Assembly: GCA_004151065.3 (NCBI GenBank) | Contig: NWUY0303877306.1 | Coordinates: 1-10,265 of the forward strand | Length of the DNA stretch: 10,265 nucleotides | Direction: 5' to 3' | DNA from: Larix sibirica | Lineage: Eukaryota > Streptophyta > Pinopsida > Pinales > Pinaceae | Part shown: positions 1 through 7,680 of the stretch, piece after piece | Layout of the letters: each line of letters opens with the position of its first letter | Numbering within the stretch: position 1 is the first letter of the stretch | Translations under genes and position numbers: made by a program | The notes under the pieces: generated by a model | Told to the model about the DNA's origin: nothing | The model's input: the letters and a program-made list of their open reading frames with translations, nothing else | The model's database searches: none

Positions 1-228
1 GCCGTCGGATTTTGGGTTCAAAAATCCTAGTGTATATGTTTCCTTCAACATCTTATTCTAAATTTTTGCATGCTTCTTTGAATGGTTGTCTTAATTTTGG
101 CTATCATTTGTCTATTTTTAGTCAAAGGTTAATGCTACTATTACCCTATTTTTTTGTGGCTGGGTTTGATCCCCATACTCTTTCTTATCCTTTTGTCAAA
201 AAAATCTTTAATGTTGATAGATAAATGG

Positions 229-756
229 TAAGATGCTCCCAATGAAAATATGTCTAGAAACAACATTTTTCTCTAGGATGTTGTGGTATTTTATAACTAA
301 GTGCCACTTAGATTCCTTGGTATATAGTTTTCCATGTAGGGTATCAAATGCATTAGTGTAATCCCACACACTCTAGTATTTAATGTAGAACAATATTAGT
401 CATGTTGTGTACTAGTCTACATAGATTCCAACTAGTAAATACTCATCCTTGAGGGCATTATCCAAATTCCCCCAAGTAGGCTTTGTCTCATATGATCTAG
501 AATGTTGGATGCAATAAGTTTCCCACCAATTTTTGACATGGGGGAGGGAATTCAAGGGTATGAAAGTAAGATTCTTACAATTGGAAAATTTATGAAAAGA
601 TAAATAATCCTTTACATGATCTAACCATATCTCCAAATATTTTGCGGATATCTTTCCTTCAACCAAAGGGATATCAAAATTAACGCGTACCTTGAAGATG
701 GAATTCCCATGAAATGACTTCTTATTGAAGGTGCATCTATTTTCATTGGAAACCAT
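229..756 (-). pseudogene. LTR-retrotransposon gag relic (capsid-like domain)
   Basis: On the minus strand, an open stretch of 114 codons (756 down to a TAG at 412-414) has the pattern of a plant retrotransposon gag capsid domain. There is an N-terminal basic and hydrophobic lead-in, a P-L-V-E-G block near residues 30-34, a W-L pair at 44-45, and the diagnostic W-W pair at residues 77-78 (codons at 523-528). The family motif is a double Trp after an L-x-G-x-A-like helix. Reading on in the same frame past stops at 412-414, 400-402 and 373-375 still gives gag-like text: a D-Y-T-N-x-F helix, an L-V-I-K-Y segment, then G-S-I-L-P-F-I. These match the usual C-terminal part of the domain (EYT-x-EF and the GL-x-P-x-I motif). 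Further toward position 1 the frame is full of stops and no zinc knuckle is seen. A gag subunit would form the virus-like particle in an intact element. This copy is dead and belongs to a different family from the element at 5470-10145. The start at 756 is simply the first ATG; the true start is unknown. Confidence 0.72.
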
Positions 757-1611
757 TGAAAGATCTAGGTGAAATGATCCATTATTGTGTTCCTTTTATT
801 GCTCGATGGATTTTGAGCAACAATTTGATAGGACCTCCTACTCCATCATCTTTCCTTTTACCATCCACCTGAGGTTGCTTGCTCTAAATGGTGAGGAATA
901 TCTTCACCATCCTTAGTTATCTTAAGTCACATTTCCCTATACCTTGATCATTTGGGTGACATGCATGAATAAAAATAGAGGGCAAATTACTCTGATGTTA
1001 ATACAAAAAGAAACTAAGATATACGTTGAAAAAATTTCTTGTAATAAAAACAATGAAAAATGATATACAAGTAGAATGGTTAGAATGGTGGTAACTTATG
1101 TTTTATAAAGAGAGGTGTATGCTATATTGATCATTCCCCCAAAATCCCATAGCAAGAGGTTAAAAATACATAATATAATGAGGAAAAAATATAAGTGGTA
1201 GAAATCCTAAGATGTAATAACCCTAAAGATGAACTTAGGGTTGAGTATGCTACTAAGCTAGAAAAGAATGAGTTGTATGAAAAAACTGGGAGCATTGTTG
1301 GGGCCATAAATTTTCACTTATTTCTCCATTTTAGATACTTTTTATCTCATTAACAATTTTTTTCTTAGACTAATCCAAACGATATTTGTTTACATGTCAA
1401 GATCTTGAATATCCATGTGTAGATTTGAAAAATTTGTTGAAAGTTCATGACTCAAAAATTGCAAAAGTTGTTAGCATCATGACTATTTATGAGATGACCA
1501 TATATGACCACGTCGAAAAAAAGATAAATATATATGGACATGCCAATATTTCCCTATATGTTGGAATTGTAAGGGTTACATTACGCTATGAGAAAGAATC
1601 CTCTTACTAAC
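757..1611. other. AT-rich stretch with no recognised gene
   Basis: No coding signal was recognised on either strand. The region just right of the gag relic may still be the 5' part of that element, read on the minus strand, but I see no conserved motif. A small perfect hairpin lies at 1219-1242: AACCCTAA (1219-1226), an 8-nt loop, TTAGGGTT (1235-1242). It resembles a plant telomere unit only by chance, because it is not repeated. The 74-codon open frame at 1386-1610 opens with TTG, matches nothing I know, and sits in AT-rich sequence where such frames arise by chance. Confidence 0.5.
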
Positions 1612-1636
1612 TCCCTTCCCCTTCCCCTTCCCCTTT
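1612..1636. repeat. CCCCTT-type pyrimidine microsatellite
   Basis: About three and a half imperfect copies of a six-base TTCCCC unit form a pure pyrimidine tract on the plus strand. A weaker C/T-rich tail continues to about 1664. It is a simple-sequence repeat that probably arose by slippage. No promoter or gene can be tied to it. Confidence 0.8.
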
Positions 1637-1750
1637 GGCCTACTCTCCCTATTCCTCTCACTTTAAAGGTAGACTTAACCATTGTATTAGTTGCATGACT
1701 AGGAAACAAGCTTATATGTGCCACCTCTATGACCCTACCCCAACACTTCC

Positions 1751-1912
1751 ACCACTATCTTGGAATGAGAAGTACCCTTGCTTAGTCATTTCCACCTTTG
1801 AGCCAAAGAATCCCCTAAACCAAATCAAAGACAACCACTATCTTGGAATGAGAAGTACCCTTGCTCAATGCTTTCCACCTTTGAGGCAAAGAAGCCCTAA
1901 ACAAAATCAAAG
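1751..1912. repeat. 83-bp tandem duplication, two diverged copies
   Basis: Copy 1 starts at 1751 and copy 2 at 1834, giving a period of 83 bp. Both begin ACCACTATCTTGGAATGAGA and both run to AATCAAAG. They differ by scattered substitutions and a one-base indel (TCCCCTAAAC against GCCCTAAAC), so the duplication is not recent. The 107-codon open frame that crosses it opens on TTG at 1635 and reads the two copies in different frames, so the repeat is not a protein repeat. Function unknown. Confidence 0.9.
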
Positions 1913-3070
1913 AAGTGATAGATTGGAATCAATTATCATAGACCTAAATCCCATGTAGGTTGGTTATGGGTTTTTAAGGACTGTGATAAAGCATTACTTT
2001 TGTTAATACTATTAATATTTAATAAAATGACTATTACTCTTATGACTAAGCATTGTTGTAAAGGGTTTAGTTAGCAATTAAAATTGGATGAAGTTTGACA
2101 TTTTTTCATCAAAGTTGACCCGTTGTAAAAGATGTGAATAATTGATATTTATTATATATGTTTATTAAATTTGAATAGATGCTTCATGTGTAAGTCATAA
2201 GCATATTTTTGCCTCTCTATTGCGTCCATAAAAGTCAAACATGAACTACAAAGCAAAAGTAATATAAACACGGTTGATATGGGACCTTTCAAAAAGAAGC
2301 ATTTTCTTGTTGGGTTTTCAAATAAATAATAATTTTAAGTCGGTACATGTGTAGTCAAGTTAAGTAATTTTAACATATTGGTTAATGTTATTCTCAATTG
2401 AGTTGGCATGTGAGAATAATTTTATTAGAAAAAGACAAACTACAAAATTTAACAACAAAATTGATGTGTTGTACTATATTCCATCTCATTATTAGTCCTT
2501 GCCTAACTTTTTCATAGTAGTCATTTCAAATTCATCAAATGGCATGATTTATTTTTGATATCTTACTTTAACTAAAGGATCAAATATATTGTTTGATATG
2601 TAGACCAATCATGTACTTTGACATTATCTTGTTGGGCTGTTAGGATTTTCTTATTACTCTCACTAGCCAATAGTGTATTTTTTATTTATATAATAAAATG
2701 TTTTAAATTAAACTTCAATAATTTTAAAACTCAATAATATCATTGTTACTGCCTCTAACATCATTCTTATCACAATAATAATGGTCATTGTGTCCAATAA
2801 CCACCTGATTTTGGTAAGTCCCTAGAGCTTTGACATATACTTTCTGCTATATCCTATAGCATTAAAATATCCCAACTACAACAACCCAAACACATTCACA
2901 ATGGCCATTTACCTAGAAGTGCGTAGATTCTCCTAGAAGCCATGCATTAACAACTAGATTGATAGACGTGATTTGCAAATAACCTAGCATGCCTTGTGAT
3001 TGGCTCTTGAATTAGTCCATTTTTATTCATTTTGTGTAAATAATTACTCCCATAAAATTGATAACCAATT
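1913..3070. other. AT-rich stretch with no recognised gene
   Basis: More than 1.1 kb of very AT-rich sequence with many stops in all frames. I saw no transposase, reverse transcriptase or host protein motif, no long inverted repeat and no tRNA-like box. It is best described as decayed intergenic DNA. Confidence 0.5.
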
Positions 3071-3214
3071 TTATAGTTTATGATAATGTGTTAATTAATA
3101 GTTTACCATTGGTTATAATTTATGATAATGTATTAATTAATAGTTTATAATGGTTTATTTTGGTTATAGTTTATGATAATGTGTTAATTAATAGTTTACA
3201 ATGGTTTACTTTGG
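3071..3214. repeat. Three-copy AT-rich minisatellite
   Basis: Three consecutive units start at 3071, 3113 and 3164. All share a core of TTATAGTTTATGATAATG followed by TTAATTAATAGTTTA. Units 2 and 3 are 51 bp long and differ by only a few bases. Unit 1 is 42 bp because the TTT-A-TTTTGG end of the unit is shortened. Each core carries a TTAATTAA palindrome. This looks like slippage or unequal-exchange amplification in intergenic DNA. It could attach to the nuclear scaffold, as AT-rich DNA often does, but nothing in the sequence proves that. Confidence 0.9.
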
Positions 3215-3514
3215 TTGTGTTTTATAGGATTGTTATGAGAAAATTCTTGAGTTTTTTTAACTATTCATGAGTATGAGTTTGTGATATACTTGATATTGAG
3301 TTATTTTGCATAGTGTTAACCTTGGGGTCATGTAAAGGTTGTTTTATGTGTCTTTCATATTTATGTCTATCATTTGACACCTACTCGAATTATATCTATG
3401 GGGAAGGAAAATTGGTATTTATTCGAGTTCACTGCAAATACACATTCATCAATTTAAGGAGTAAGGAAATGCTTTGCTGGCCGTGGATTAGGGAATGTGT
3501 TGACATTTCCTAGT
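3215..3514. other. No recognised gene between minisatellite and RT relic
   Basis: A 66-codon open frame (3313-3513, plus, opening on GTG) crosses this stretch but has no recognisable motif and overlaps the expected downstream side of the minus-strand reverse-transcriptase relic. I searched the minus strand for the rest of that RT (the block after Y-V-D-D) and found nothing convincing. Confidence 0.45.
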
Positions 3515-3975
3515 AGGATAAACAAGGAGATGACCAGGGTTGAAACAGAATGATCCATAATACCTCAACCCATGAAAGATAGAGGCAACCACACAACTCT
3601 ACAACAATCCAATAAAAGAAATATAATTGAGAGGAGGATCAACACCATGAGTTGTCCAAAAAATTGCTTGATTGAGTCCAAAGAGAAGGGAGGAAATTAC
3701 AGAATTTAATAGTAATCCATTCAAACCGACAAACCTAAAGCAAGAGTGGAACCACAAGCTCTCCAATAGAACATTCATTTTGACATCCATGAAAGACTAT
3801 GTACCTAAAGATTTGGTTCCTTAGCACTTAGAAAAAATTGTGATTTTAAGGATAAGAACTATAACACATAACTAAGAATTATTGAATAAGAATCCTAGGC
3901 TCTCTAGATATAAAATGCTCATCTACGACTCAACTAAGGTATGTAATTTTATAGATTTCAATCTTACCTACCACT
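3515..3975 (-). pseudogene. Ty1/copia reverse-transcriptase fragment, frameshifted
   Basis: Read on the minus strand across three frames, the fragment gives the ordered landmarks of the copia RT (RVT_2 type). Near 3950-3970 is G-K-I-E-x-Y-K. Then come F-x-x-R-E; a V-x-x-F-x-S-x-K-S block leading to S-A-K-E; M-D-V-K beginning at 3790; a G-E-L block just after it in a shifted frame; F-E; F-C-N-F-L-P-S-L; and F-G-L-N-Q-A, the counterpart of the Y-G-L-K-Q-A signature. The distance from M-D-V-K to the G-L-N-Q-A motif is within a few residues of the usual spacing. Farther on, L-L-V-Y may be the left half of the catalytic L-x-V-Y-V-D-D motif, but the two Asp are not there. An intact RT copies element RNA into DNA; this one cannot. 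I see no integrase, RNase H or LTR nearby, so it is a lone fragment. The order of motifs makes the family call fairly firm; the exact ends are approximate. Confidence 0.75.
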
Positions 3976-3990
3976 AAAATTAAAAAAAAA

Positions 3991-4010
3991 CTACAAACTA
4001 GAGTTTGTAG
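3991..4010. repeat. Small perfect hairpin
   Basis: CTACAAAC (3991-3998) and GTTTGTAG (4003-4010) are exact inverted copies around a 4-nt loop. An A-run precedes it and a T-rich stretch follows. It is too short to call a MITE and may be chance in AT-rich DNA. Confidence 0.6.
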
Positions 4011-4118
4011 AACACTATTTATTTTTTAATAAAATAAAACAATTATTATTATTATGAGTTAATTTAAGTTGTAGAGAAAGGATTTACCAATCCTCCTCAT
4101 TTAGGGCCCGCTTGGAGA

Positions 4119-4225
4119 GGCAGCTAGAGAATGCACCTTCACATTTATTTTGTATTTTATATTTAGTTAAGGCAGCTAGTGAATGCACCTTCACGTTTAT
4201 TTTGCATTTCATATTTATTTAATGG
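4119..4225. repeat. 52-bp tandem duplication
   Basis: Two adjacent copies start at 4119 and 4171, each opening GGCAGCTAG and sharing GAATGCACCTTCAC and TTTATTTTG. They differ at several sites, so the event is moderately old. The sequence just left of it, GGGCCCGCTTGG (about 4104-4115), resembles the outer end of some plant DNA transposons, but no matching inverted end was found. Confidence 0.85.
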
Positions 4226-5232
4226 TGTGAATGTTTTAATTTAATAGCTATAATATTCCTATACTTCTGATTCCGTCTTCATCAATATGCCATGAACCCA
4301 TCGTTGGTAGTGGATTTGTTGTGTGATTCAATGCGCCATAAATTAGGATTATTTCCTTAGCACTACTTTTATTTTCCAGTCATCATTTTTCGTTCTATTG
4401 CATTTGAAGTTCTTCAATTCACTTGGCTTTTAATAATATTATTTAATTCTAAAGACACCTTAGATTTCTATACCATCGGATAGCAAAAGAAAAGTCATTT
4501 TCTTCCTCGAGGACTTATGCTATAGACTCTTAGTACATTTTTGTAGGTAGTTGTATATAATTTACATACATTTATTTTTATGTATAATAACCTAGAGTTT
4601 TATAAGATTAACTAGTAAACCACAACATTTTATGTTTGGAATACTTATGTTACACAATATTAGTTCTTTGTTATAGGTAGATGCATATAACTCATGTAAT
4701 TTTATTCCTTAAGAGATACATAGCATAGAGTTTATTCTATGGAACTTATTATATAATTGAATGTTGAATAAACTTTTCACAATACTTCACAAGTATATGC
4801 CTAACTGATAATTTATGTGTGATTACCTTAGGTTTAATAATAACCTTTATTTTTGTAATCTTTTCACTCAGCAATATTTGGCACCTTTGTTGAGGAAGTA
4901 ATAAAATATTGAGGGAATAAATCATTGCTAAATGGGAATTCCATTATAATTAAGAGAAGAATCCTAGTTTGCCAATAGTTTCCTTTTATACAATGGTATT
5001 TTTTTGCATTTGGTAGGTTGTTTTCAAGAAGAATGCATACATTGTAGTAGGGATAAGTTAGAAATATTTATACCAAAATTTTATAATTGAAGTGTATGTT
5101 TGGCCTGAAACATGACGTAGCTACAAGAAGAGAGTAATTAGTTAAATATTATTGAGGAAAGCTCAAACCAACCCTTAGAATAAGTGGGAGAAAGTTTTGA
5201 AGAATTTCAAGATGGGAAATGTCTTCAACCTT
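4226..5232. other. AT-rich stretch with no recognised gene
   Basis: About 1 kb with frequent stops in every frame and no protein motif I recognise. Two short stretches (about 4543 and 4673) share a TAGGTAG-x-TG-x-ATATAA core, which is too weak to call a repeat. Nothing else stands out. Confidence 0.5.
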
Positions 5233-5292
5233 CATTTGGACTTCCCTCTTTGTATAGTATGTCATTTGGACTTCCCTCTTTGTATAGTATGT
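5233..5292. repeat. Perfect 30-bp tandem duplication
   Basis: A 30-bp unit beginning CATTTGGACTTCCCTC is present twice, at 5233-5262 and 5263-5292, with no difference that I can see. As 30 is a multiple of three, the minus-strand open frame over it (5149-5337, 62 codons) shows a ten-residue repeat, TYYTKREVQM. I do not recognise that frame as a gene. Exact identity beside heavily decayed elements suggests a recent slippage or repair event. Confidence 0.95.
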
Positions 5293-5469
5293 TTGAAAAA
5301 GGGTAGAAAAAATAATGGAAGAGTTGAATAAGAACAAAGTGTTTTTGAATTTCCTATCCTAGAAATAGGAGAGAAAGTGAGAACATAAAACATCAATATG
5401 ACTACTTTCCCCTATGTCATGGAAAAACCCAAACATTTTTCTTTTTGAATTTGAAGTCCTTTGCAAGAC
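5293..5469. other. Flank of the LTR element, nothing recognised
   Basis: AT-rich sequence with no gene seen. The five bases before the candidate LTR are AAGAC (5465-5469). If the LTR boundary is right they would be the left target-site duplication, but the right one is outside the window or lost. Confidence 0.4.
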
Positions 5470-5470
5470 T

Positions 5471-5511
5471 GTTGGAGGAGCCTAGTAGACTAGTTGACTA
5501 GGTCCTCCAAC
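5471..5511. repeat. 41-nt hairpin at the LTR start
   Basis: GTTGGAGGA (5471-5479) pairs with TCCTCCAAC (5503-5511), and CCTAGT (5481-5486) with ACTAGG (5497-5502). One G at 5480 is bulged and the loop is ten bases. A second, smaller stem abuts it: CCGACC (5511-5516) with GGTCGG (5524-5529). Fifteen paired bases at the exact candidate LTR start are unlikely by chance and may be an integrase-recognition or transcript structure. Confidence 0.85.
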
Positions 5512-5561
5512 CGACCACCGCCGGGTCGGTCCTGTGGATACAGTCGGTCAGTGAAGCCGAC
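5510..5561 (+). promoter_or_regulatory. Cluster of four DRE/CRT-like RCCGAC sites
   Basis: Four exact matches to the drought and cold response core (A/G)CCGAC lie in 52 bp: ACCGAC at 5510-5515 (plus), the same on the minus strand at 5525-5530 and 5543-5548, and GCCGAC at 5556-5561 (plus). That core is the known binding site of plant DREB/CBF AP2-type factors. The cluster ends 39 bp before the TATA-like box, a plausible upstream promoter position. Some matches also form the small stems in this part of the LTR, so structure is another explanation. Binding is inferred, not shown. Confidence 0.5.
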
Positions 5562-5600
5562 ATAACTACTTTTGTAACTGAATAACTAAATGTAAAACAA

Positions 5601-5608
5601 TATATACA
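5601..5608 (+). promoter_or_regulatory. TATA-like box in candidate LTR
   Basis: TATATACA sits about 130 bp into the LTR after an A-rich lead (AAAACAA). Its place just behind the RCCGAC cluster suits an LTR core promoter. Such sequences are common in AT-rich DNA, so position is the main support. Confidence 0.4.
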
Positions 5609-5824
5609 GGCTGGTGAGCTGTGATTAAAAAATATTACCATTACTTTGCACATATTTTGGATCTAATATAATATAAATCTTGTTGTTGTTACCTTTAGTT
5701 TGGTATCTTCTCTTGCATTATGATCTGAATGCATTATCTTCTATCTTTATGTTGTTTATATTCCATGTAATCCTTTAGATTACAACATTGGTTTTGTTCC
5801 CAGTTGTACTATCGGGATTAGAAG

Positions 5825-6326
5825 ATGAGTGCGTCCATTTAAATGATAAGGAAAGAAGATATTAAAGAATGGTGGAAGAGAAAAGTAACAAATTACATTT
5901 AAAACTATGCCAAGAGAAACAAATTGTTGATAGTGCAAGCCTAAGAAAGATTATTTACTGAAACACAGCAGAATTTTCTTGAAGCCATTCCACATGAATT
6001 GAAGAAGTTGATTGACCATGTTAATGAGAAAAATAGACCCATTCAATGAAAGGATATTGGTTCACAAAATCAATAACGACAAACAAACAAACTTTAATGA
6101 GTGGTTAGACAACATATGCAAATAATTCTACAAAGAACAAGCTATTGAAGAAAGAACTTCTCTTGATGATGTCAAGAAAATATTTTACAATGACCTCCAT
6201 GAATTGCTCTTCGTTACCATACCGGAGTTGTTATTTAAATTCTTGATTGAACACAGAGTCGGCCATATAGTCAAAGCACGACCACTGTTGGAGCCGGGAG
6301 TAAATTCAAATTGGGAACATAAGTAG
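5825..6326 (+). pseudogene. N-terminal module of the element polyprotein, unidentified
   Basis: The first ATG after the LTR is at 5825. The frame from there has stops (the first TAA at 5840-5842) but reads as coherent, charged, helix-prone protein. This includes E-W-W-K-R-K and a block from F-T-E-T-Q-Q to A-I-P-H-E-L-K-K-L-I-D-H-V-N-E-K. At about 6040 the frame changes and the same style goes on with F-N-E-W-L-D-N-I-C-K, D-D-V-K-K-I-F-Y-N-D-L and F-L-I-E-H-R, until a TAG at 6324-6326. I do not recognise a family. It could be a matrix-like or coiled-coil N-terminal part of the gag polyprotein. It is followed without a visible start signal by the basic linker, so all of these were probably one chain. 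Ends are approximate. Confidence 0.5.
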
Positions 6327-7072
6327 AAATACTGAGAATGTTTCATTCAAGAACACTAGTGGGAATAATTCCTTAGCAAATGAGCCGACCACTTAAGACT
6401 ATTTATGTGGTCCTGTAGTAGTCGGGTCTGTAATGGGGGTGCCATTGACCATGTGAAATGAGTAGATAGAGAGATGACTATAGTCGACAATGAGAAATAA
6501 AAAAGATGAATCTTTCCAAGAAGCCCAGTCCACTTCGATGAGATAGAAATATAGCCAGTTATAAACCATCTGCAGATATTCAAAAGATCAAAAGAGAAAA
6601 AATATTCAAGAGACGAGAGGAACTTAGAGGTATTAGGAGTCCACTGAGGAAGAAAATCATTATGAAGGACTCAAAAAGAAGAGTTGAGATTCCAAAAGAC
6701 CTTCCTGAGTCGAGGAAACGTCGACTAGAGAACGAAGAAGGTGAGGAGATGATGCCAGTAGGAGGTCTACGCTCGATGGAACTGACACCACAGTTGAATA
6801 TTTCAATCCCTAACATAATGAATCCTTTGTCTATTATACCAAGGATTATATCAAATGGACCTAGTGTTAGAGAAATCGTCGAACGTGACTTGGGGCTTGG
6901 ACCAAGTGCCAGTATCATTTATAGTCCTCTTGATGAATATAAAGATATTTTGGATCAAAGGATGATATCAAGAACTGAACGTGGTAATTGGATCACTTTT
7001 ACACTAGAACATAGAAATAACTATTTCAATATATTCTACTTTGAATATGTGGAGGTATCCCCCTACGAGTAA
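6327..7072 (+). pseudogene. Spacer and basic region of the gag polyprotein
   Basis: Between 6328 and about 6530 the best frame is low-complexity and broken by stops. From about 6531 another frame opens and becomes strongly basic (K-I-K-R-E-K-I-F-K-R-R-E-E-L-R), then joins the 136-codon open stretch that begins with ATG at 6662. That stretch has a second basic cluster near its start (S-K-R-R, S-R-K-R-R-L) followed by an acidic E-N-E-E-G-E-E run, then a hydrophobic I-P-N-I-M-N-P-L-S-I-I-P-R-I-I part, and ends at 7070-7072. The basic clusters resemble nuclear-localisation or nucleic-acid-binding segments. I recognise no domain. ATG 6662 is probably internal, not a true start, because coding-like sequence continues upstream in the same frame. 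The antisense frame at 6580-6918 is a shadow of this one. Confidence 0.5.
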
Positions 7073-7083
7073 TATTATCAATT

Positions 7084-7680
7084 CAAGCATCTGACCAGTC
7101 GGAAGTCCGACTTGTCGGTGAAGAGTTTATCGAAGAAGTTAAGTTGTCCTAGGAATTGTAGTCATTCCAGATAGTAAGTCAGTATTCATACGGTAGGTCA
7201 TTAACATTATCGTCACCACCATCATTGTTGTATATTTTAGGTAACAATAATAATTTCATTAATATGTCTTATCCCACTCACATAAATTGTCCTATATATG
7301 AGGGGGATGGAGATCCCCATAAATATTAATTTATATGTGAATCAATATGGAAAGATAACAACATTACATATGAGAAAAGACAGATCACAATGTTTATAGG
7401 AGGTCTCTAATATAGAGCATTAAGCTGGTACATGAATCTCGTTGAAAATTTCCCAAAGATGGTGCAATAATTAAGAATAATTTCTTTGAATTCTTCATAA
7501 TTCAAGACAATAGACATATAGATGCACAAAATATTACGTCAATAACACAAATAATTGGAGAATCTATTAAGGAATATGATAAAATATTTAAAGATCTCCT
7601 TAATTAAATGCCAACCAAAATGGAAGAATCCATCCTCATTGAATGGATTGTAGTTGGCTAATTACCTTGAATATAAACGA
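7084..7680 (+). pseudogene. gag capsid-like domain
   Basis: After the stop at 7072 the path moves to another frame. A short acidic linker and a Ser/Pro then Asn-rich stretch (S-S-P-P-S and G-N-N-N-N) precede the domain. From 7291 comes P-I-Y-E-G-D-G-D-P-H-K-Y, the usual P-x-Y-x-G-x-x-D-P opening of a plant gag. Then follow C-E-S-I-W-K and G-G-L-x-x-R-A-L-S-W-Y-M, the counterpart of the S-L-x-G-x-A-x-x-W-Y helix. A frame change near 7458 leads to N-N-F-F-E-F-F, then G-E-S-I-K-E-Y-D-K-I-F-K-D-L-L, the standard E-S-x-x-E-Y-x-x-x-F helix of Retrotrans_gag. Internal stops occur, for example TAA in place of a residue after K-Y. A capsid domain assembles the virus-like particle. The order and spacing of the motifs make this the surest domain of the element. 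Confidence 0.82.

Larger units (their letters stand above)
5470..5787 (+). repeat. Candidate 5' LTR
   Basis: The proposed LTR starts TGTTG (5470-5474) and ends CAACA (5783-5787), a 5-bp terminal inverted repeat with the usual TG...CA ends, and is about 318 bp long. Inside, in order, are a long hairpin, a CpG-containing cluster of RCCGAC sites, a TATA-like box and an AT-rich second half, which suits a U3-R-U5 layout. After the end comes T then TGGTTTTGTTCCC, a poor fit to a tRNA primer site; only the TGGT start agrees with the initiator-Met type. An alternative end lies near 5700, because TGGTATC at 5701-5707 matches the first seven bases of that primer site, but no CA end precedes it. The second LTR copy that would prove the call is outside the window. 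Confidence 0.5.

Noticed and set aside
12-224. 70-codon plus-strand open frame
   Set aside because: It lies antisense to the C-terminal end of the gag relic and has no motif of its own.
1219-1242. AACCCTAA / TTAGGGTT as interstitial telomere repeat
   Set aside because: Single unit on each side of a hairpin, not a tandem array.
1386-1610. 74-codon plus-strand open frame
   Set aside because: TTG start, no recognisable motif and AT-rich composition; no support as a plant gene.
1635-1958. 107-codon plus-strand open frame
   Set aside because: It opens on TTG, covers the 83-bp duplication in two different frames and shows no motif. It is likely chance.
3071-3214. CRISPR-like array
   Set aside because: Units are directly adjacent with no unique spacers, and the genome looks eukaryotic.
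3599-3790. Hydrophobic 63-codon ORF as a membrane protein
   Set aside because: It starts at the M-D-V-K motif of a copia RT and contains F-G-L-N-Q-A; the hydrophobic look comes from frameshifts.
4104-4115. GGGCCCGCTTGG as a DNA-transposon terminal inverted repeat
   Set aside because: No matching inverted end or target duplication was found in the window.
5701-5707. TGGTATC as a tRNA-Met primer binding site
   Set aside because: Only seven bases match and the preceding bases do not give a CA-ending LTR; kept only as an alternative LTR end.
6580-6918. 112-codon minus-strand open frame
   Set aside because: Antisense shadow of the basic region of the gag polyprotein; Ser/Leu-rich as expected from reverse reading of K/R/E-rich codons.
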